A stretch of 64,000 nt of DNA, from the NCBI RefSeq assembly GCF_021401245.1, contig NZ_JACBFY010000002.1, forward strand, positions 806,001 through 870,000. Reading direction: 5' to 3'. This document shows positions 30,369-40,185 of the stretch, piece by piece (the first letter of the stretch is position 1; each line of letters opens with the position of its first letter). Under the pieces are notes generated by a model. That model searched no databases. It saw only the letters and a program-made list of their open reading frames with translations, and was not told the origin of the DNA. A program made the translations under genes and the position numbers. The DNA is from Pseudacidovorax sp. NFM-22 (GTDB taxonomy: Bacteria; Pseudomonadota; Gammaproteobacteria; Burkholderiales; Burkholderiaceae_C).

Positions 30369-31114
30369 TGTTCTGGTCGTCCGCCCTCCGCCGGCGGCCG
30401 GCTTTCCGCGAGGGCGCCCGGCTGATGACGCCGGTGGCGCTGGGGATCGGCGCCTGGGGGCTGATGACGGGCGTGGCCATGGTGAAGGCCGGCCTGTCGC
30501 CGCTGGAGGCCGTGCTGATGACGCTGCTGGTCTACGCCGGCAGCGCCCAGTTGGCCGCCGTGCCGCTGCTGGTGGCGGGCGCGCCGGCCTGGGTGATCCT
30601 GGCCACCGCCTTCTGCGTGAACCTGCGCTTCGTCGTCTTCAGCCTGCATCTGCGCCACTACCTGATGCACATGCCGCGCTGGCGTCGCCTGGTGCACGGC
30701 TATCTCACGGGCGACCTGAGCTATGCCGTCTTCACCCGCCGTTATCCACAGCCGCCCGTCACCCAGGACGAGCGCGACGACCAGGAGGCGTACCTCGTGG
30801 GCGGCTACACCGTCAACTGGAGCTGCTGGATCCTGCTGAGCCTCGCCGGCGTCGCGCTTGCCGAACTGATTCCCCAGCGCTGGGGCCTGGGCTTCGCCGG
30901 CGTGCTGGCGCTGGTGGGCATCCTGGCCTCGATGGTCACCACCCGGCTGCAGGTGCTGGCGCTGCTCATCGCCAGCGCCACCGCGGTGGCGGCCTACGCC
31001 CTGCCCCTGCGGCTGAACATCGTGGTGTCCATCGGCCTGGCGGTGCTGGCCTGCTTCTGGCTCGAACAGCAGTTCGGCCGCCTGGCCCGCGGCCGCACCG
31101 GAGAAGCGGGCTGA
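30368..31114 (+). CDS. azlC: AzlC-family branched-chain amino acid exporter, large subunit
   Basis: 248 residues, almost all membrane segments. The family pattern is seen in MTPVALGIGAWGLMTGVAMV, MTLLVYAGSAQLAAVPLL and FCVNLRFVVFSLHLRHYL. AzlC with the small AzlD forms an exporter for branched-chain amino acids or analogues. It overlaps fmt at its start and azlD at its end (TGATG at both), so the three genes are coupled. Substrate is inferred from the family. Confidence 0.9.
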   Translation: MFWSSALRRRPAFREGARLMTPVALGIGAWGLMTGVAMVKAGLSPLEAVLMTLLVYAGSAQLAAVPLLVAGAPAWVILATAFCVNLRFVVFSLHLRHYLMHMPRWRRLVHGYLTGDLSYAVFTRRYPQPPVTQDERDDQEAYLVGGYTVNWSCWILLSLAGVALAELIPQRWGLGFAGVLALVGILASMVTTRLQVLALLIASATAVAAYALPLRLNIVVSIGLAVLACFWLEQQFGRLARGRTGEAG

Positions 31115-31446
31115 TGCAGACCGATCCGTGGACCATCGCCATCATCCTGGGCCTGGCCGTGGTGACCGTGGTCACGCGCTGCTTCTTCTTCATCAGCGAG
31201 CGCAACCTGCCATTGCCGGCCTGGGTGCACCGCGCCCTGCGCTACGCGCCGGTGGCCGCGCTGGCCGCCGTGGTGGCGCCCGAGGTGGTAATGAGCGGCG
31301 GGCACCTGATCCCCACCTGGCAGGACGCGCGTCCGTTCGCCGCCGCCGTCGGCGCGGCGCTGTATTTCTGGCGGCGCAGCACCCTCATCACCATGGCCGG
31401 CGGCATGGCCGTGTACCTGCCGCTGCACCTGGGTTTGGGCTGGTAG
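31114..31446 (+). CDS. azlD: AzlD-family small exporter subunit
   Basis: 110 residues with about four membrane segments. Typical features are the start [21 protein letters not shown] and [17 protein letters not shown] in the middle. It starts inside the azlC stop codon and is the last gene of the def-to-azlD run. Partner of AzlC in amino-acid export. Confidence 0.9.
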   Translation: MQTDPWTIAIILGLAVVTVVTRCFFFISERNLPLPAWVHRALRYAPVAALAAVVAPEVVMSGGHLIPTWQDARPFAAAVGAALYFWRRSTLITMAGGMAVYLPLHLGLGW

Positions 31447-31462
31447 CGGCAAGGCCGCTCCC

Positions 31463-31468
31463 TACAAT
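31463..31468 (+). promoter_or_regulatory. Possible -10 element of the pgk promoter
   Basis: TACAAT about 60 bases before the pgk ATG, just after the azlD stop. No clear -35 is visible. Confidence 0.4.
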
Positions 31469-31528
31469 GGCCTGTTGCCCGTCCCGCACGCGGACGGCGC
31501 CCCGTCAACTTCCTCCCAAGCCGCAACC

Positions 31529-32722
31529 ATGAACGTCATCCGCTTCTCCGATCTGTGTGCACAAGGCAAGGCCCAGGGCCGCCGGGTCTTCATCCGCGCC
31601 GACCTGAACGTTCCGCAGGACGACGACGGCCACATCACCGAAGACACGCGCATCCGCGCCTCGGTGCCCTGCATCCAGATGGCGCTGGACGCCGGCGCGG
31701 CGGTGATGGTCACCTCGCACCTGGGCCGCCCGACCGAGGGCGCCTTCAAGCCCGAGGACTCGCTGGCCCCCGTCGCCACGCGCCTGGGTGAACTGCTGGG
31801 CCGCGAGGTGCGCCTGGTGGCCGACTGGACCGACGGCGTGCAGGTCGCGCCCGGCGAGGTCGTGCTGCTGGAGAACTGCCGCCTGAACAAGGGCGAGAAG
31901 AAGAACGACGAAGCGCTGGCCCGCAAGATGGCCGCCCTGACCGACATCTACGTCAACGACGCCTTCGGCACCGCCCACCGCGCCGAGGCCACCACCTACG
32001 GCATCGCCCAGTTCGCGCCCGTGGCCTGCGCCGGCCCGCTGCTGGCGGCCGAGATCGACGCCATCTCCAAGGCCCTGGCCGCGCCGAAGCGGCCGCTGGT
32101 GGCCATCGTGGCCGGCTCCAAGGTGAGCACCAAGCTGACCATCCTCAAGAGCCTGTCGGCCAACGTGGACCAGCTGATCGTCGGTGGCGGCATCGCCAAC
32201 ACCTTCATGCTGGCCGCCGGCCTGCCCATCGGCAAGTCGCTGGCCGAGGCCGATCTGGTCGACGAGGCCAAGGCCGTGATCGAGGCCATGCGCGCCCGCG
32301 GCGCCGCCGTGCCGATTCCTGTCGACGTGGTGACGGCCAAGAGCTTCTCGGCCGATGCGCCCGCCACCGTCAAGCCCGCCACCGAGGTGGCCGAGGACGA
32401 CCTGATCCTGGACATCGGCCCGCAGACCGCCGAGCAGCTCGCCGCCCAGTTGCGCGAGGCCGGCACCATCGTCTGGAACGGCCCGGTCGGCGTGTTCGAG
32501 TTCGACGCCTTCGCCAAGGGCACCGAAGCCATCGCCCGCGCCATTGCGGCGAGCAGCGCCTTCTCCATCGCCGGCGGCGGCGACACGCTGGCGGCCATCG
32601 CCAAGTACGGCATCGAGAAGGACGTGGGCTACATCTCCACGGGCGGCGGCGCCTTCCTGGAAGTGCTGGAAGGCAAAAAGCTGCCGGCCTTCGAGATCCT
32701 GGAAAAGCGCGCAGCGGGCTGA
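31529..32722 (+). CDS. pgk: Phosphoglycerate kinase
   Basis: Interconverts 1,3-bisphosphoglycerate plus ADP and 3-phosphoglycerate plus ATP in glycolysis/gluconeogenesis. The 397 residues (ATG at 31529) match the family length. Signature near the N terminus: FIRADLNVP. The substrate loop reads [11 protein letters not shown], and the nucleotide part reads [16 protein letters not shown] with [15 protein letters not shown] at the C terminus. Followed by a strong bidirectional terminator. Part of a glycolytic neighbourhood with pyk and fba. Confidence 0.97.
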   Translation: MNVIRFSDLCAQGKAQGRRVFIRADLNVPQDDDGHITEDTRIRASVPCIQMALDAGAAVMVTSHLGRPTEGAFKPEDSLAPVATRLGELLGREVRLVADWTDGVQVAPGEVVLLENCRLNKGEKKNDEALARKMAALTDIYVNDAFGTAHRAEATTYGIAQFAPVACAGPLLAAEIDAISKALAAPKRPLVAIVAGSKVSTKLTILKSLSANVDQLIVGGGIANTFMLAAGLPIGKSLAEADLVDEAKAVIEAMRARGAAVPIPVDVVTAKSFSADAPATVKPATEVAEDDLILDIGPQTAEQLAAQLREAGTIVWNGPVGVFEFDAFAKGTEAIARAIAASSAFSIAGGGDTLAAIAKYGIEKDVGYISTGGGAFLEVLEGKKLPAFEILEKRAAG

Positions 32723-32794
32723 GCGCCCGGAGGCGGCGCGGCGGCGCCTGGGTGCCGCCACCGCCTCACCTGCCAGCCAAGCCGTCCGCCCAAC

Positions 32795-32836
32795 AAAAAA
32801 CCCGGTCCGCATTGCTGCGGCACCGGGTTTTTTGTT
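32795..32836. terminator. Bidirectional terminator between pgk and the desaturase gene
   Basis: AAAAAACCCGGT ... ACCGGGTTTTTT flanks an inner stem (CCGC/GCGG), so both strands have a hairpin followed by T residues. It serves pgk (plus) and the convergent desaturase gene (minus). Confidence 0.9.
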
Positions 32837-32885
32837 TTGTCGCCGCACGCGGCGGCAGGCCGCTGCGGGGGCTCAGGTCGTCACG

Positions 32886-34022
32886 TCAGGCCGGACGGAC
32901 GGCGGCTTCGGCCGCCTGCGGCGGCACCAGCGAGCGCAGCTCGCTCGTGGCGCGGCCCTTGAAGTCGGTCCAGCACTGGCGCGTGAAGTCGTACAGCTTG
33001 CAGGCGCGGGCGGTGTCGAAGTACCACTTCCACGAGAAGCGCTGGATGATGATGCGGCCGGGCAGCATCTGCTCGAGCACCTTCTGCGTTTCCTTGAGCT
33101 TGTACAGCGGGATGCTCATGTCCACGTGGTGGGCGGTGTGCTCCATGATGTGGTGCATCAGCGCGCCGATCCGGAACGGGAAGGTCAGGTGGACGGTGGT
33201 CGACACGAAGGGCTGGGCGCGCTGCCAGGCCGATTTCTCGTTGTGCCACTGCACCTTGACGTGGGTGTGGTGGCCGTAGATGACGAAGCCCATCATGTTG
33301 AACCAGAACACCATCGGCACCACGAAGCCCAGCAGCACCAGCAGCCAGGCCGACTGGCCGGTGGCGAAGGCGGCGCCGACCAGGGCGGCGATCCACAGCA
33401 GCGCGAAGCCGCTGACCAGCAGGCAGTCGCGGGTGAAGACCGGACGGTAGGTGTTGCCCATGATCTTCTTGCTGGGGAACATCATCTTGGCCCACCAGAT
33501 CTCGACGGCGTAGTACAGGCCGGGACCCCAGCCGCTGCGGTAGATGCGCTCGGCCACGCGGCGCATCGGCGACATGGCGCGGTATTCGTCCTGCGTCATG
33601 GGGGCCCAGACGAAGTCCACGCCCTTGAGGTTGGTGAAGCCGTGGTGCACCACGTTGTGGCCCATGTCCCAGAGGCTGTAGGCCGTGAGCGAGGGCAGGA
33701 AGGCGATGCGGCCCAGCCACTTGTTGAGGCGGCGGTTCTCGGTCAGGCTCTGGTGGCAGCCGTCGTGCCCAATGATGAACAGGCGGCCGATGACGAAGCC
33801 GGCGGCCAGGGCGGCCAGCAGCTTGAGCCAGACGGCATCGACCAGCACCACCGCGGCCATCAGGCCGAAGAAGAGGATGTAATCGAGCGTGATGAGCGCG
33901 AAGGCACGCCAGGTGCTGCGCTGCGCCAGGGGCGTCAGCCAGCTGCGGATGATCTTGCGGTGCGGCAGCGGCGCGCTGGGCTCAAGCGGCTCGGGCAGCG
34001 AGAGTTCGGGTCTGTAAGCCAT
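32886..34022 (-). CDS. Membrane fatty acid desaturase
   Basis: 378 residues from the ATG at 34022. Four hydrophobic segments and three histidine motifs of membrane desaturases are visible: HDGCHQ near residue 85, HNVVHH near 121 and HTAHH near 310, which bind the di-iron centre. The enzyme introduces a double bond into acyl chains to adjust membrane fluidity. It is convergent with pgk (shared terminator) and divergent from pyk, with 213 bases between. The exact acyl position and substrate cannot be read from sequence. Confidence 0.9.
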   Translation of the reverse strand: MAYRPELSLPEPLEPSAPLPHRKIIRSWLTPLAQRSTWRAFALITLDYILFFGLMAAVVLVDAVWLKLLAALAAGFVIGRLFIIGHDGCHQSLTENRRLNKWLGRIAFLPSLTAYSLWDMGHNVVHHGFTNLKGVDFVWAPMTQDEYRAMSPMRRVAERIYRSGWGPGLYYAVEIWWAKMMFPSKKIMGNTYRPVFTRDCLLVSGFALLWIAALVGAAFATGQSAWLLVLLGFVVPMVFWFNMMGFVIYGHHTHVKVQWHNEKSAWQRAQPFVSTTVHLTFPFRIGALMHHIMEHTAHHVDMSIPLYKLKETQKVLEQMLPGRIIIQRFSWKWYFDTARACKLYDFTRQCWTDFKGRATSELRSLVPPQAAEAAVRPA

Positions 34023-34235
34023 TGAAAAATAGGCGGTTTTTGAATCTGGACAACCGTCGACGATAACCGATGCGGCTTTCCCGAGGATGACGGCCGTCAA
34101 ATCGGCCCCGCATGCCATGCCGATAAGCGCTATTCCTTGACGGCATGGGCGCAGCGCCGGGCACCTCCGGGGCTTTGGGTGAGAATTCTTCGCCGTCCGG
34201 GCTTTTCGGACGGCGCGACCTGGAGACTCCCGCAC

Positions 34236-35681
34236 ATGGCCCCCCGCATTCCCCGCCACGCCACCAAGATCGTCGCCACGCTCGGCCCGGCGTCCAGCAC
34301 GCCGGCATTGATCGAGCAGATGATCATCCACAAGGTGAGCGTGGTGCGCCTGAACTTCAGCCATGGCCAGGCCCAGGACCACATCGACCGCGCCGCCATG
34401 GTGCGCGAGGCCGCGCGCCGCGCCGGCCGTGAGGTGGCCATCATGGCCGACCTGCAGGGCCCCAAGATCCGCGTGGGCAAGTTCGCCGAGGGCAAGGTCT
34501 GGCTGGAGCCCGGCGCGCCCTTCGTGCTGGACGCCGCCCGCCTGGAGCCCGGCGACGTGCAGGCCGTGGGCCTGGACTACAAGGACCTGCCGCGCGACGT
34601 GAAGGCCGGCGACCGGCTGCTGCTCAACGACGGCCTGATCGTGCTGCGGGTCGACGGCGTGCGCGGCGATGCGGTGCACACCACCGTGCTGGTGGGCGGC
34701 GAGCTCTCCAACAACAAGGGCATCAACAAGGAAGGCGGCGGCCTCACGGCCCCGGCGCTCACGGCCAAGGACATGGAGGACATCAAGACCGCCATGAGCT
34801 TCCAGGCCGACTACGTGGCGGTGAGCTTTCCCAAGAACGCCACCGACATGGAGATGGCCCGCCAGCTGTGCAACGTGGCCGGCGCCGAATGGGGCCACAA
34901 GCCGGGGCTGATCGCCAAGATCGAGCGCGCCGAAGCCATTCCGCGGCTGGAGGAGATCCTGCGTGCCAGCGACGGCATCATGGTCGCCCGCGGCGACCTG
35001 GCGGTCGAGGTGGGCAACGCGGCCGTGCCGGCGCTGCAGAAGAAGATGATCCGCATGGCGCGCGAGATGGACCGTGTGGTCATCACCGCCACGCAGATGA
35101 TGGAATCGATGATCGCCAACCCCGTGCCCACCCGCGCCGAGGTGAGCGACGTGGCCAACGCCGTGCTGGACGGCACCGACGCCGTCATGCTCTCGGCCGA
35201 GACGGCCTCGGGCCGCTACCCGCTGGAGACGGTCAAGGAGATGAGCCGCATCTGCGAGGCGGCCGAACAGGCCGAGGACACCTCGCGCGACCTGGACTTC
35301 AGCGGCCAGCACTACACCCGCATCGACCAGTCCATCGCCATGGGCGCGCTGTTCACGGCGCACCACCTGGGCGCCAAGGCCATCGTGGCGCTGACCGAAT
35401 CGGGTTCCACGGCGCTGTGGATGAGCCGCCATGCAGCCCACATCCCGGTCTATGCCCTGACCGCGCGGCTGACGACGCAGCGACGCATGGCGCTCTACCG
35501 CAACGTGCGCCCGCTGCTGACGGAGACGCAGAACGACCGCGATGCCGCCCTGCACCAGGCGGAGGAACACCTCAAGAAGCGCGGCATCGTCCAGAGCGGC
35601 GACGTGTACGCCATCACCTGCGGCGAGCCGATGGGCGCGCCGGGTGGCACGAACATGCTGCGGATCTGCACGGCGTCCTGA
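34236..35681 (+). CDS. pyk: Pyruvate kinase
   Basis: Makes pyruvate and ATP from phosphoenolpyruvate. 481 residues from the ATG at 34236, behind a TGGAGA site; upstream in-frame codons are not conserved. The barrel starts with RHATKIVATLGPAS and carries VVRLNFSHG. The active-site Lys segment is GLIAKIERAEAI and the family block is DGTDAVMLSAETASG. The B domain interrupts the barrel at about residues 75-170 and the C-terminal regulatory domain follows 350. A GAGAAT at 34181-34186 is a weak -10 candidate. Confidence 0.97.
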   Translation: MAPRIPRHATKIVATLGPASSTPALIEQMIIHKVSVVRLNFSHGQAQDHIDRAAMVREAARRAGREVAIMADLQGPKIRVGKFAEGKVWLEPGAPFVLDAARLEPGDVQAVGLDYKDLPRDVKAGDRLLLNDGLIVLRVDGVRGDAVHTTVLVGGELSNNKGINKEGGGLTAPALTAKDMEDIKTAMSFQADYVAVSFPKNATDMEMARQLCNVAGAEWGHKPGLIAKIERAEAIPRLEEILRASDGIMVARGDLAVEVGNAAVPALQKKMIRMAREMDRVVITATQMMESMIANPVPTRAEVSDVANAVLDGTDAVMLSAETASGRYPLETVKEMSRICEAAEQAEDTSRDLDFSGQHYTRIDQSIAMGALFTAHHLGAKAIVALTESGSTALWMSRHAAHIPVYALTARLTTQRRMALYRNVRPLLTETQNDRDAALHQAEEHLKKRGIVQSGDVYAITCGEPMGAPGGTNMLRICTAS

Positions 35682-35769
35682 ACGCCGGCCAGCCGCGCCG
35701 CCCCGCCGGCCGCGTAGGACAGCGGCGCGCGCCGGAAACCAAAGCGGCGGCGCCTGCGTATGGGAAGGC

Positions 35770-36690
35770 ATGCCTTCCCACCTTCCCCTGCTGCGCACCG
35801 TCGCGGCCGCGCTCGCCGTCGTGGCCGGCGCGCTCACCCTGGGCGCTTGCTCCCCCATCAAGCTGGTCGACCGGCTCACGCCCACCGACACCTACACCGT
35901 CCAGAACGACATCGCCTACGGCAGCGAGCCGCGCCAGCGGCTGGACGTGTACCAGCCGCTGGCGCGCACGGCGCCCGCAGTCGGCCACCGGCCGCTGGTG
36001 GTGTTCTTCTACGGCGGCACCTGGACCACGGGCGAACGGGCCCAGTACCGCTTCGTCGGCGAGGCGCTGGCCTCGCGCGGCGCCATCGTGGCCGTGGCCG
36101 ACTACCGGCTTTCGCACGAGGTGCGCTATCCGGCCTTCGTGCAGGACAGCGCACGGGCCGTGAAATGGGGGCTGGACAACGCCGCCCGCCTGGGTGCGGA
36201 CCCGGCCCAGGTCTATGTCATGGGACACAGCTCGGGCGCCTACAACGCCGGCATGGTGGCGCTCGACCCGCGCTGGCTCCAGGCGCTCGGGGCGAGTCCG
36301 CAGCAACTGGCCGGATGGATCGGCCTGGCCGGACCCTACGACTTCCTGCCCATCGGCGACCCGGACGTCAAGCGCGCCTTCGACTGGCCACGGACGATGC
36401 CCGAGTCGCAGCCGATCAACCATGTCTCGGCCGCCGCGCCGCGCACGCTGCTCATGGCGGCCAGCCGGGACAACCTGGTCGACCCGCAGCGCAACACCGC
36501 GCAGATGGCCCGCAAGCTGGAGGCGGCGGGCGTGCCGGTGGAGGTGCACACCTTCGACAACCTCAGCCACATCACGCTGATGGGCGCCGTCGCCACCCGC
36601 GTGCAGTGGATCGGCGGACCGGTGATGCCGCTGCTTCTGCGCTTCCTCGGACTGGCGCCGTCGGACCCGTCCCACAGGTCCCCTCAGTAG
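35770..36690 (+). CDS. Alpha/beta hydrolase (carboxylesterase-like) lipoprotein
   Basis: 306 residues from the ATG at 35770. The N terminus is a lipoprotein signal (hydrophobic core then LGACS), so the enzyme is probably anchored in the envelope. The hydrolase part shows an oxyanion motif VFFYGGTWTTG near residue 80, nucleophile elbow GHSSGAYNAG near 155, and a C-terminal His in LSHITLMG. Esterase or lipase activity on short substrates is likely, specificity unknown. It lies between pyk and fba, with the likely fba promoter overlapping its stop codon. Confidence 0.85.
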   Translation: MPSHLPLLRTVAAALAVVAGALTLGACSPIKLVDRLTPTDTYTVQNDIAYGSEPRQRLDVYQPLARTAPAVGHRPLVVFFYGGTWTTGERAQYRFVGEALASRGAIVAVADYRLSHEVRYPAFVQDSARAVKWGLDNAARLGADPAQVYVMGHSSGAYNAGMVALDPRWLQALGASPQQLAGWIGLAGPYDFLPIGDPDVKRAFDWPRTMPESQPINHVSAAAPRTLLMAASRDNLVDPQRNTAQMARKLEAAGVPVEVHTFDNLSHITLMGAVATRVQWIGGPVMPLLLRFLGLAPSDPSHRSPQ

Positions 36691-36693
36691 AAT
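36688..36693 (+). promoter_or_regulatory. Likely -10 element of the fba promoter
   Basis: TAGAAT (followed by CG) overlaps the stop codon of the upstream hydrolase and lies 48 bases before the fba ATG. No clear -35. Confidence 0.45.
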
Positions 36694-36741
36694 CGTTGGA
36701 ATTTTTTCGCACTTTTCCACGATTAATTTAAGGACATCACC

Positions 36742-37806
36742 ATGGCACTTGTCTCGATGCGCGAGTTGCTGGACCACGCCGCCGCCAACGGTTACGGCAT
36801 TCCGGCCTTCAACGTCAACAACCTGGAGCAAGTGCAGGCCGTGATGGCCGCGGCCGACGAAGTCGGCGCCCCGGTGATCCTGCAGGCCAGCGCCGGCGCC
36901 CGCAAATATGCCGGCGAGCACTTCATCAAGCACCTGATCCAGGCGGCGACCGAGGCCTATCCGCACATTCCGCTGGTGATGCACCAGGACCACGGCACCA
37001 GCCCCAAGATCTGCGCCGGCGCCATCGACCTGGGCTTCGGCTCGGTGATGATGGACGGCTCGCTGCGTGAGGACGGCAAGACCCCGGCCGACTTCGCCTA
37101 CAACGTGGAAGTGACCCGCAAGGTCGTCGAGATGGCCCACAAGGTCGGCGTGACCGTCGAGGGCGAACTGGGCTGCCTGGGCAACCTGGAAACCGGCGAC
37201 GCCGGCGAGGAAGACGGCATCGGCGCCGAAGGCAAGCTGGACCACAGCCAGATGCTGACCGACCCCGAAGAGGCCGCCCAGTTCGTCAAGGCCACCCAGC
37301 TGGACGCCCTGGCCATCGCCATCGGCACCAGCCACGGCGCCTACAAGTTCAGCCGCCCGCCCACGGGCGACATCCTGGCGATCAGCCGCGTGAAGGAAAT
37401 CCACGCCCGCATCCCCAACACCCACCTGGTGATGCACGGCTCGTCGTCGGTGCCGCAGGAGCTGCGCGCCATCATCAACCAGTACGGCGGCCAGATGAAG
37501 GAAACCTACGGCGTGCCCGTGGCCGAGATCCAGGAAGCCATCAAGTACGGCGTGCGCAAGATCAACATCGACACCGACATCCGCATGGCGATGACGGGTG
37601 CCGTGCGCAAGTTCATGGCCGAGAACCCCGAGAAGTTCGACATGCGCGAGTGGATGAAGCCCGCCCGCGAAGCCGCCAAGGCCGTGTGCAAGCAGCGCTA
37701 CCTGGAATTCGGCTGCGAAGGCCAGGCCGGCAAGATCAAGGGCGCGGGCCTGCAGGTGATGGCCGCCAAGTACGCCCAGGGCGAGCTGGCGCAGGTCGTC
37801 CAGTAA
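36742..37806 (+). CDS. fba: Fructose-bisphosphate aldolase, class II
   Basis: 354 residues of the class II, zinc-dependent type that splits or forms fructose 1,6-bisphosphate. Family blocks: [17 protein letters not shown] near the start, zinc/active-site segment [21 protein letters not shown], and the phosphate-binding [10 protein letters not shown] and [17 protein letters not shown] near the end. This subtype is shared with autotrophs (Calvin-cycle aldolases) and is standard in Burkholderiales. Followed by a terminator, then purC. Confidence 0.97.
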   Translation: MALVSMRELLDHAAANGYGIPAFNVNNLEQVQAVMAAADEVGAPVILQASAGARKYAGEHFIKHLIQAATEAYPHIPLVMHQDHGTSPKICAGAIDLGFGSVMMDGSLREDGKTPADFAYNVEVTRKVVEMAHKVGVTVEGELGCLGNLETGDAGEEDGIGAEGKLDHSQMLTDPEEAAQFVKATQLDALAIAIGTSHGAYKFSRPPTGDILAISRVKEIHARIPNTHLVMHGSSSVPQELRAIINQYGGQMKETYGVPVAEIQEAIKYGVRKINIDTDIRMAMTGAVRKFMAENPEKFDMREWMKPAREAAKAVCKQRYLEFGCEGQAGKIKGAGLQVMAAKYAQGELAQVVQ

Positions 37807-37840
37807 TCCATCGGACGGGCGCCCGGCGCCCTCCGGACCG

Positions 37841-37867
37841 GCCACCGCCCGCGCGGTGGCTTTTTTT
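37841..37867 (+). terminator. Rho-independent terminator after fba
   Basis: Perfect 8-base stem GCCACCGC / GCGGTGGC with a 4-base loop, followed by a run of T, 35 bases after the fba stop. Confidence 0.92.
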
Positions 37868-37964
37868 CGCGCGCAACGCACATACAGGCAGTGACACCGG
37901 CCTGTCACCACCCGCGGATAATCGCGCGCTGCTTTCCTCCTTCACCCTGCCGCCCGGCACCTCC

Positions 37965-38873
37965 ATGGCCACGACCGTCCATACCTCCTCCATCCAGAGC
38001 CTGCCCCTGCTTGCACGCGGCAAGGTGCGCGACAACTACGCCGTCGGCGAGGACCGCATCCTCATGATCGCCAGCGATCGGCTGTCGGCCTTCGACGTCA
38101 TCATGGGCGAGCCGATCCCGGGCAAGGGCGAGATCCTGACGAAGATGGCCCTGTGGTGGTTCGACCGCCTGGGCGGCATCTGCCCCAATCACCTGACCGG
38201 CGAGGCGCCCGAGAGCGTGGTGCGCCCGGAAGAGGTGGCGCAGGTCACGGGCCGCTCGATGCTGGTCAAGCGACTCAAGCCCATCCCCGTCGAGGCCGTG
38301 GTGCGCGGCTACCTGGCCGGCAGCGGCTGGAAGGAATACCAGGAAAACCGGGAGGTCTGCGGCGTGCCGCTGCCCGAGGGACTCGTCAATTCGGCCAAGC
38401 TGCCGCGCGCCATCTTCACGCCCGCCGCCAAGGCCGCCGTGGGCGAGCACGACGAGAACATCAGCTACGAGCGCGTGGTCGAAATGATCGGCCCGCAGTT
38501 GGCCCAGCAGATCCGCGAGACCAGCATCACGCTGTACGAGACGGCGGCCGAGATCGCGCTGCAGCGCGGCATGATCATCGCCGACACCAAGTTCGAGTTC
38601 GGCCTCGACGAAACCGGCCAGCTGGTGCTGATGGACGAGGTGCTCACGCCCGACAGCTCGCGCTACTGGCCGGTGGAAGGCTACGAGGCCGCGCTGGCTG
38701 CCGGCACCAACCCCCCGAGCTACGACAAGCAGTTCGTGCGCGACTGGCTGGAGGCCGTTCGGATCAACGGCAAGCCCTGGGACAAGACGCCGCCCGCACC
38801 GCGCCTGCCCAACGACGTGACCGAACGCACCGCGGCGAAGTACCGCGAGGCGCTGGAACGCCTGACCGGCTGA
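37965..38873 (+). CDS. purC: Phosphoribosylaminoimidazole-succinocarboxamide synthase
   Basis: SAICAR synthase of purine biosynthesis, joining CAIR and aspartate with ATP. The 302 residues from the ATG at 37965 match the longer proteobacterial form. Blocks seen: [46 protein letters not shown] and [12 protein letters not shown], with [13 protein letters not shown] near the C terminus. A GATAAT at 37917-37922 may be its -10. It stands between the fba terminator and genes on the other strand; the purE and purK genes that often follow are absent here. Confidence 0.97.
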   Translation: MATTVHTSSIQSLPLLARGKVRDNYAVGEDRILMIASDRLSAFDVIMGEPIPGKGEILTKMALWWFDRLGGICPNHLTGEAPESVVRPEEVAQVTGRSMLVKRLKPIPVEAVVRGYLAGSGWKEYQENREVCGVPLPEGLVNSAKLPRAIFTPAAKAAVGEHDENISYERVVEMIGPQLAQQIRETSITLYETAAEIALQRGMIIADTKFEFGLDETGQLVLMDEVLTPDSSRYWPVEGYEAALAAGTNPPSYDKQFVRDWLEAVRINGKPWDKTPPAPRLPNDVTERTAAKYREALERLTG

Positions 38874-38904
38874 GCAGCCGGCGGCGAGGCGACAGGCGCA
38901 GCCC

Positions 38905-39348
38905 TCAGCGCTGCAGCATCGCCACCGTGCGCCCGCTGCCGTCGAGCAGCACGAGGCGCGCCGGCGCCTGCAGGCGGTAGCTCGCCGTGGACTGCAGGGC
39001 CTGGAAGAACTGAATCTCGCGCTGCCCGCGCTCGGGTGCGGCGCAGGCCATGCGGGTGGCCGCCAGTTGGCCGATGCGCAGTTGGCTGGCCGTGCGGCTG
39101 TAGGTGCCCGAAAAGCGGTTGCAGCCGCCGCTGCCGACGGCCCGGCCGTCGCTGCCGAACTGCACCGAGGGCGTGCCCTGCGGATCGCCACCGCCCTCCA
39201 CCATCTCGCCCTGCAGCTGGACCAGGCGCCACGTCGGCCCCTCGATGGGCTCGTCCAGGCTGACGCCGCTGCCGCAGGCCGCGAGCGACAGGACGGCAGG
39301 CAGTGCGAAGGCCAGAAGGAGTCGGTGTCGGCGAGCGATGGCGGGCAT
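38905..39348 (-). CDS. META-domain lipoprotein (HslJ-like)
   Basis: 147 residues from the ATG at 39348. The signal peptide ends in the lipobox LAAC at about residue 25. The mature part matches the META/HslJ fold: IEGPTWRLVQLQGE, then SVQFGSDGRAVGSGGCNRFSG with the conserved GCNxFxG, and TRMACAAPE. Members are envelope proteins linked to heat or antibiotic resistance in some species; the mechanism is unknown. Single gene, convergent with purC (31 bases between stops). Confidence 0.87.
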   Translation of the reverse strand: MPAIARRHRLLLAFALPAVLSLAACGSGVSLDEPIEGPTWRLVQLQGEMVEGGGDPQGTPSVQFGSDGRAVGSGGCNRFSGTYSRTASQLRIGQLAATRMACAAPERGQREIQFFQALQSTASYRLQAPARLVLLDGSGRTVAMLQR

Positions 39349-39475
39349 GGAGGATGCGTCCTTTCGGCAGGAAGTGGGGCCGCGGCATCGTACCCGGGGG
39401 CACCGTGTCGCCGCGTCGGCGCAGGCCGGCAAGCGCGAGGCCCGGCCATGTTGCGGAGCGGGCCGGAACAGCCCC

Positions 39476-40147
39476 TCAGGCCGGCAGCGCCGCCGGCGCG
39501 CCCGAATGCCAGAGCACGGCAAAGAAGTGGCACACGCTGCCACCCAGCACGAACAGGTGCCACACGAAGTGGGCGTAGCGCAGCTTCGAGTCGAAGAGGA
39601 ACACGACGGCCCCCGCCGTGTACGAGAGGCCGCCGGCCACCAGCCAGGCCAGGCCAGCGCCCGACATGCGCTCGACCAGCGGCACCGCCGCCACGATGGC
39701 CACCCAGCCCATCGTCACGTACAGGCCGGTGGACCACAGCGGATGCTTGAGCCGGTCGAAGAGCTTGGCCGCCACGCCCACCGCGGCCGCGGCCCACACG
39801 ATGGCGAACAGCGTCCAGCCCCAGGTGCCGCGTAACACCCCCAGCACGAAGGGCATGTAGCTGCCGGCGATGAAGAGGTAGATGGAGGCATGGTCCAACC
39901 GGTTGAACCACAGCTTGGCCCGGCCCGCCGGCAGCGCGTGGTACAGCGTGGAGACCAGGTACAGCACGATGGCCGTGCCGGCGAACAGGCTGGCCCCCAC
40001 CACCTCGGCGGTGCGGCCGCGTGCCGCGGCATGCTGCACCAGGATCGGCAGCGAGGCCATGGCCAGCAGGGCCCCCAGGCCATGGCTCAGGGCATTGGCG
40101 ATCTCCTCGCCGAGGGTCTGGTCACGCAGTTCGCTGAGAAGGGACAT
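39476..40147 (-). CDS. Hemolysin III / TrhA-family membrane protein
   Basis: 223 residues with seven predicted membrane segments. It belongs to the PAQR-like hemolysin-III group: start EEIANALSHGLGALLAM, conserved YLVSTLYHAL and RLDHASIYLFIAGSYMPF, and C-terminal HFVWHLFVLGGSVCHFFAV. The conserved His and Asp form a metal site in the related receptors. Despite the name, these proteins are membrane-homeostasis factors rather than proven toxins. It lies 38 bases downstream of the M48 protease gene on the same strand, probably co-transcribed. Confidence 0.9.
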   Translation of the reverse strand: MSLLSELRDQTLGEEIANALSHGLGALLAMASLPILVQHAAARGRTAEVVGASLFAGTAIVLYLVSTLYHALPAGRAKLWFNRLDHASIYLFIAGSYMPFVLGVLRGTWGWTLFAIVWAAAAVGVAAKLFDRLKHPLWSTGLYVTMGWVAIVAAVPLVERMSGAGLAWLVAGGLSYTAGAVVFLFDSKLRYAHFVWHLFVLGGSVCHFFAVLWHSGAPAALPA

Positions 40148-40185
40148 GAGGCGGTTCAAGCAAGGGCCAGGCCGCACCCGGCGCA

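Noticed and set aside
39476..40147. Hemolysin III protein as a virulence toxin
   Set aside because: Family name is historical; the seven-segment PAQR-like layout points to membrane homeostasis and nothing nearby suggests a toxin system.
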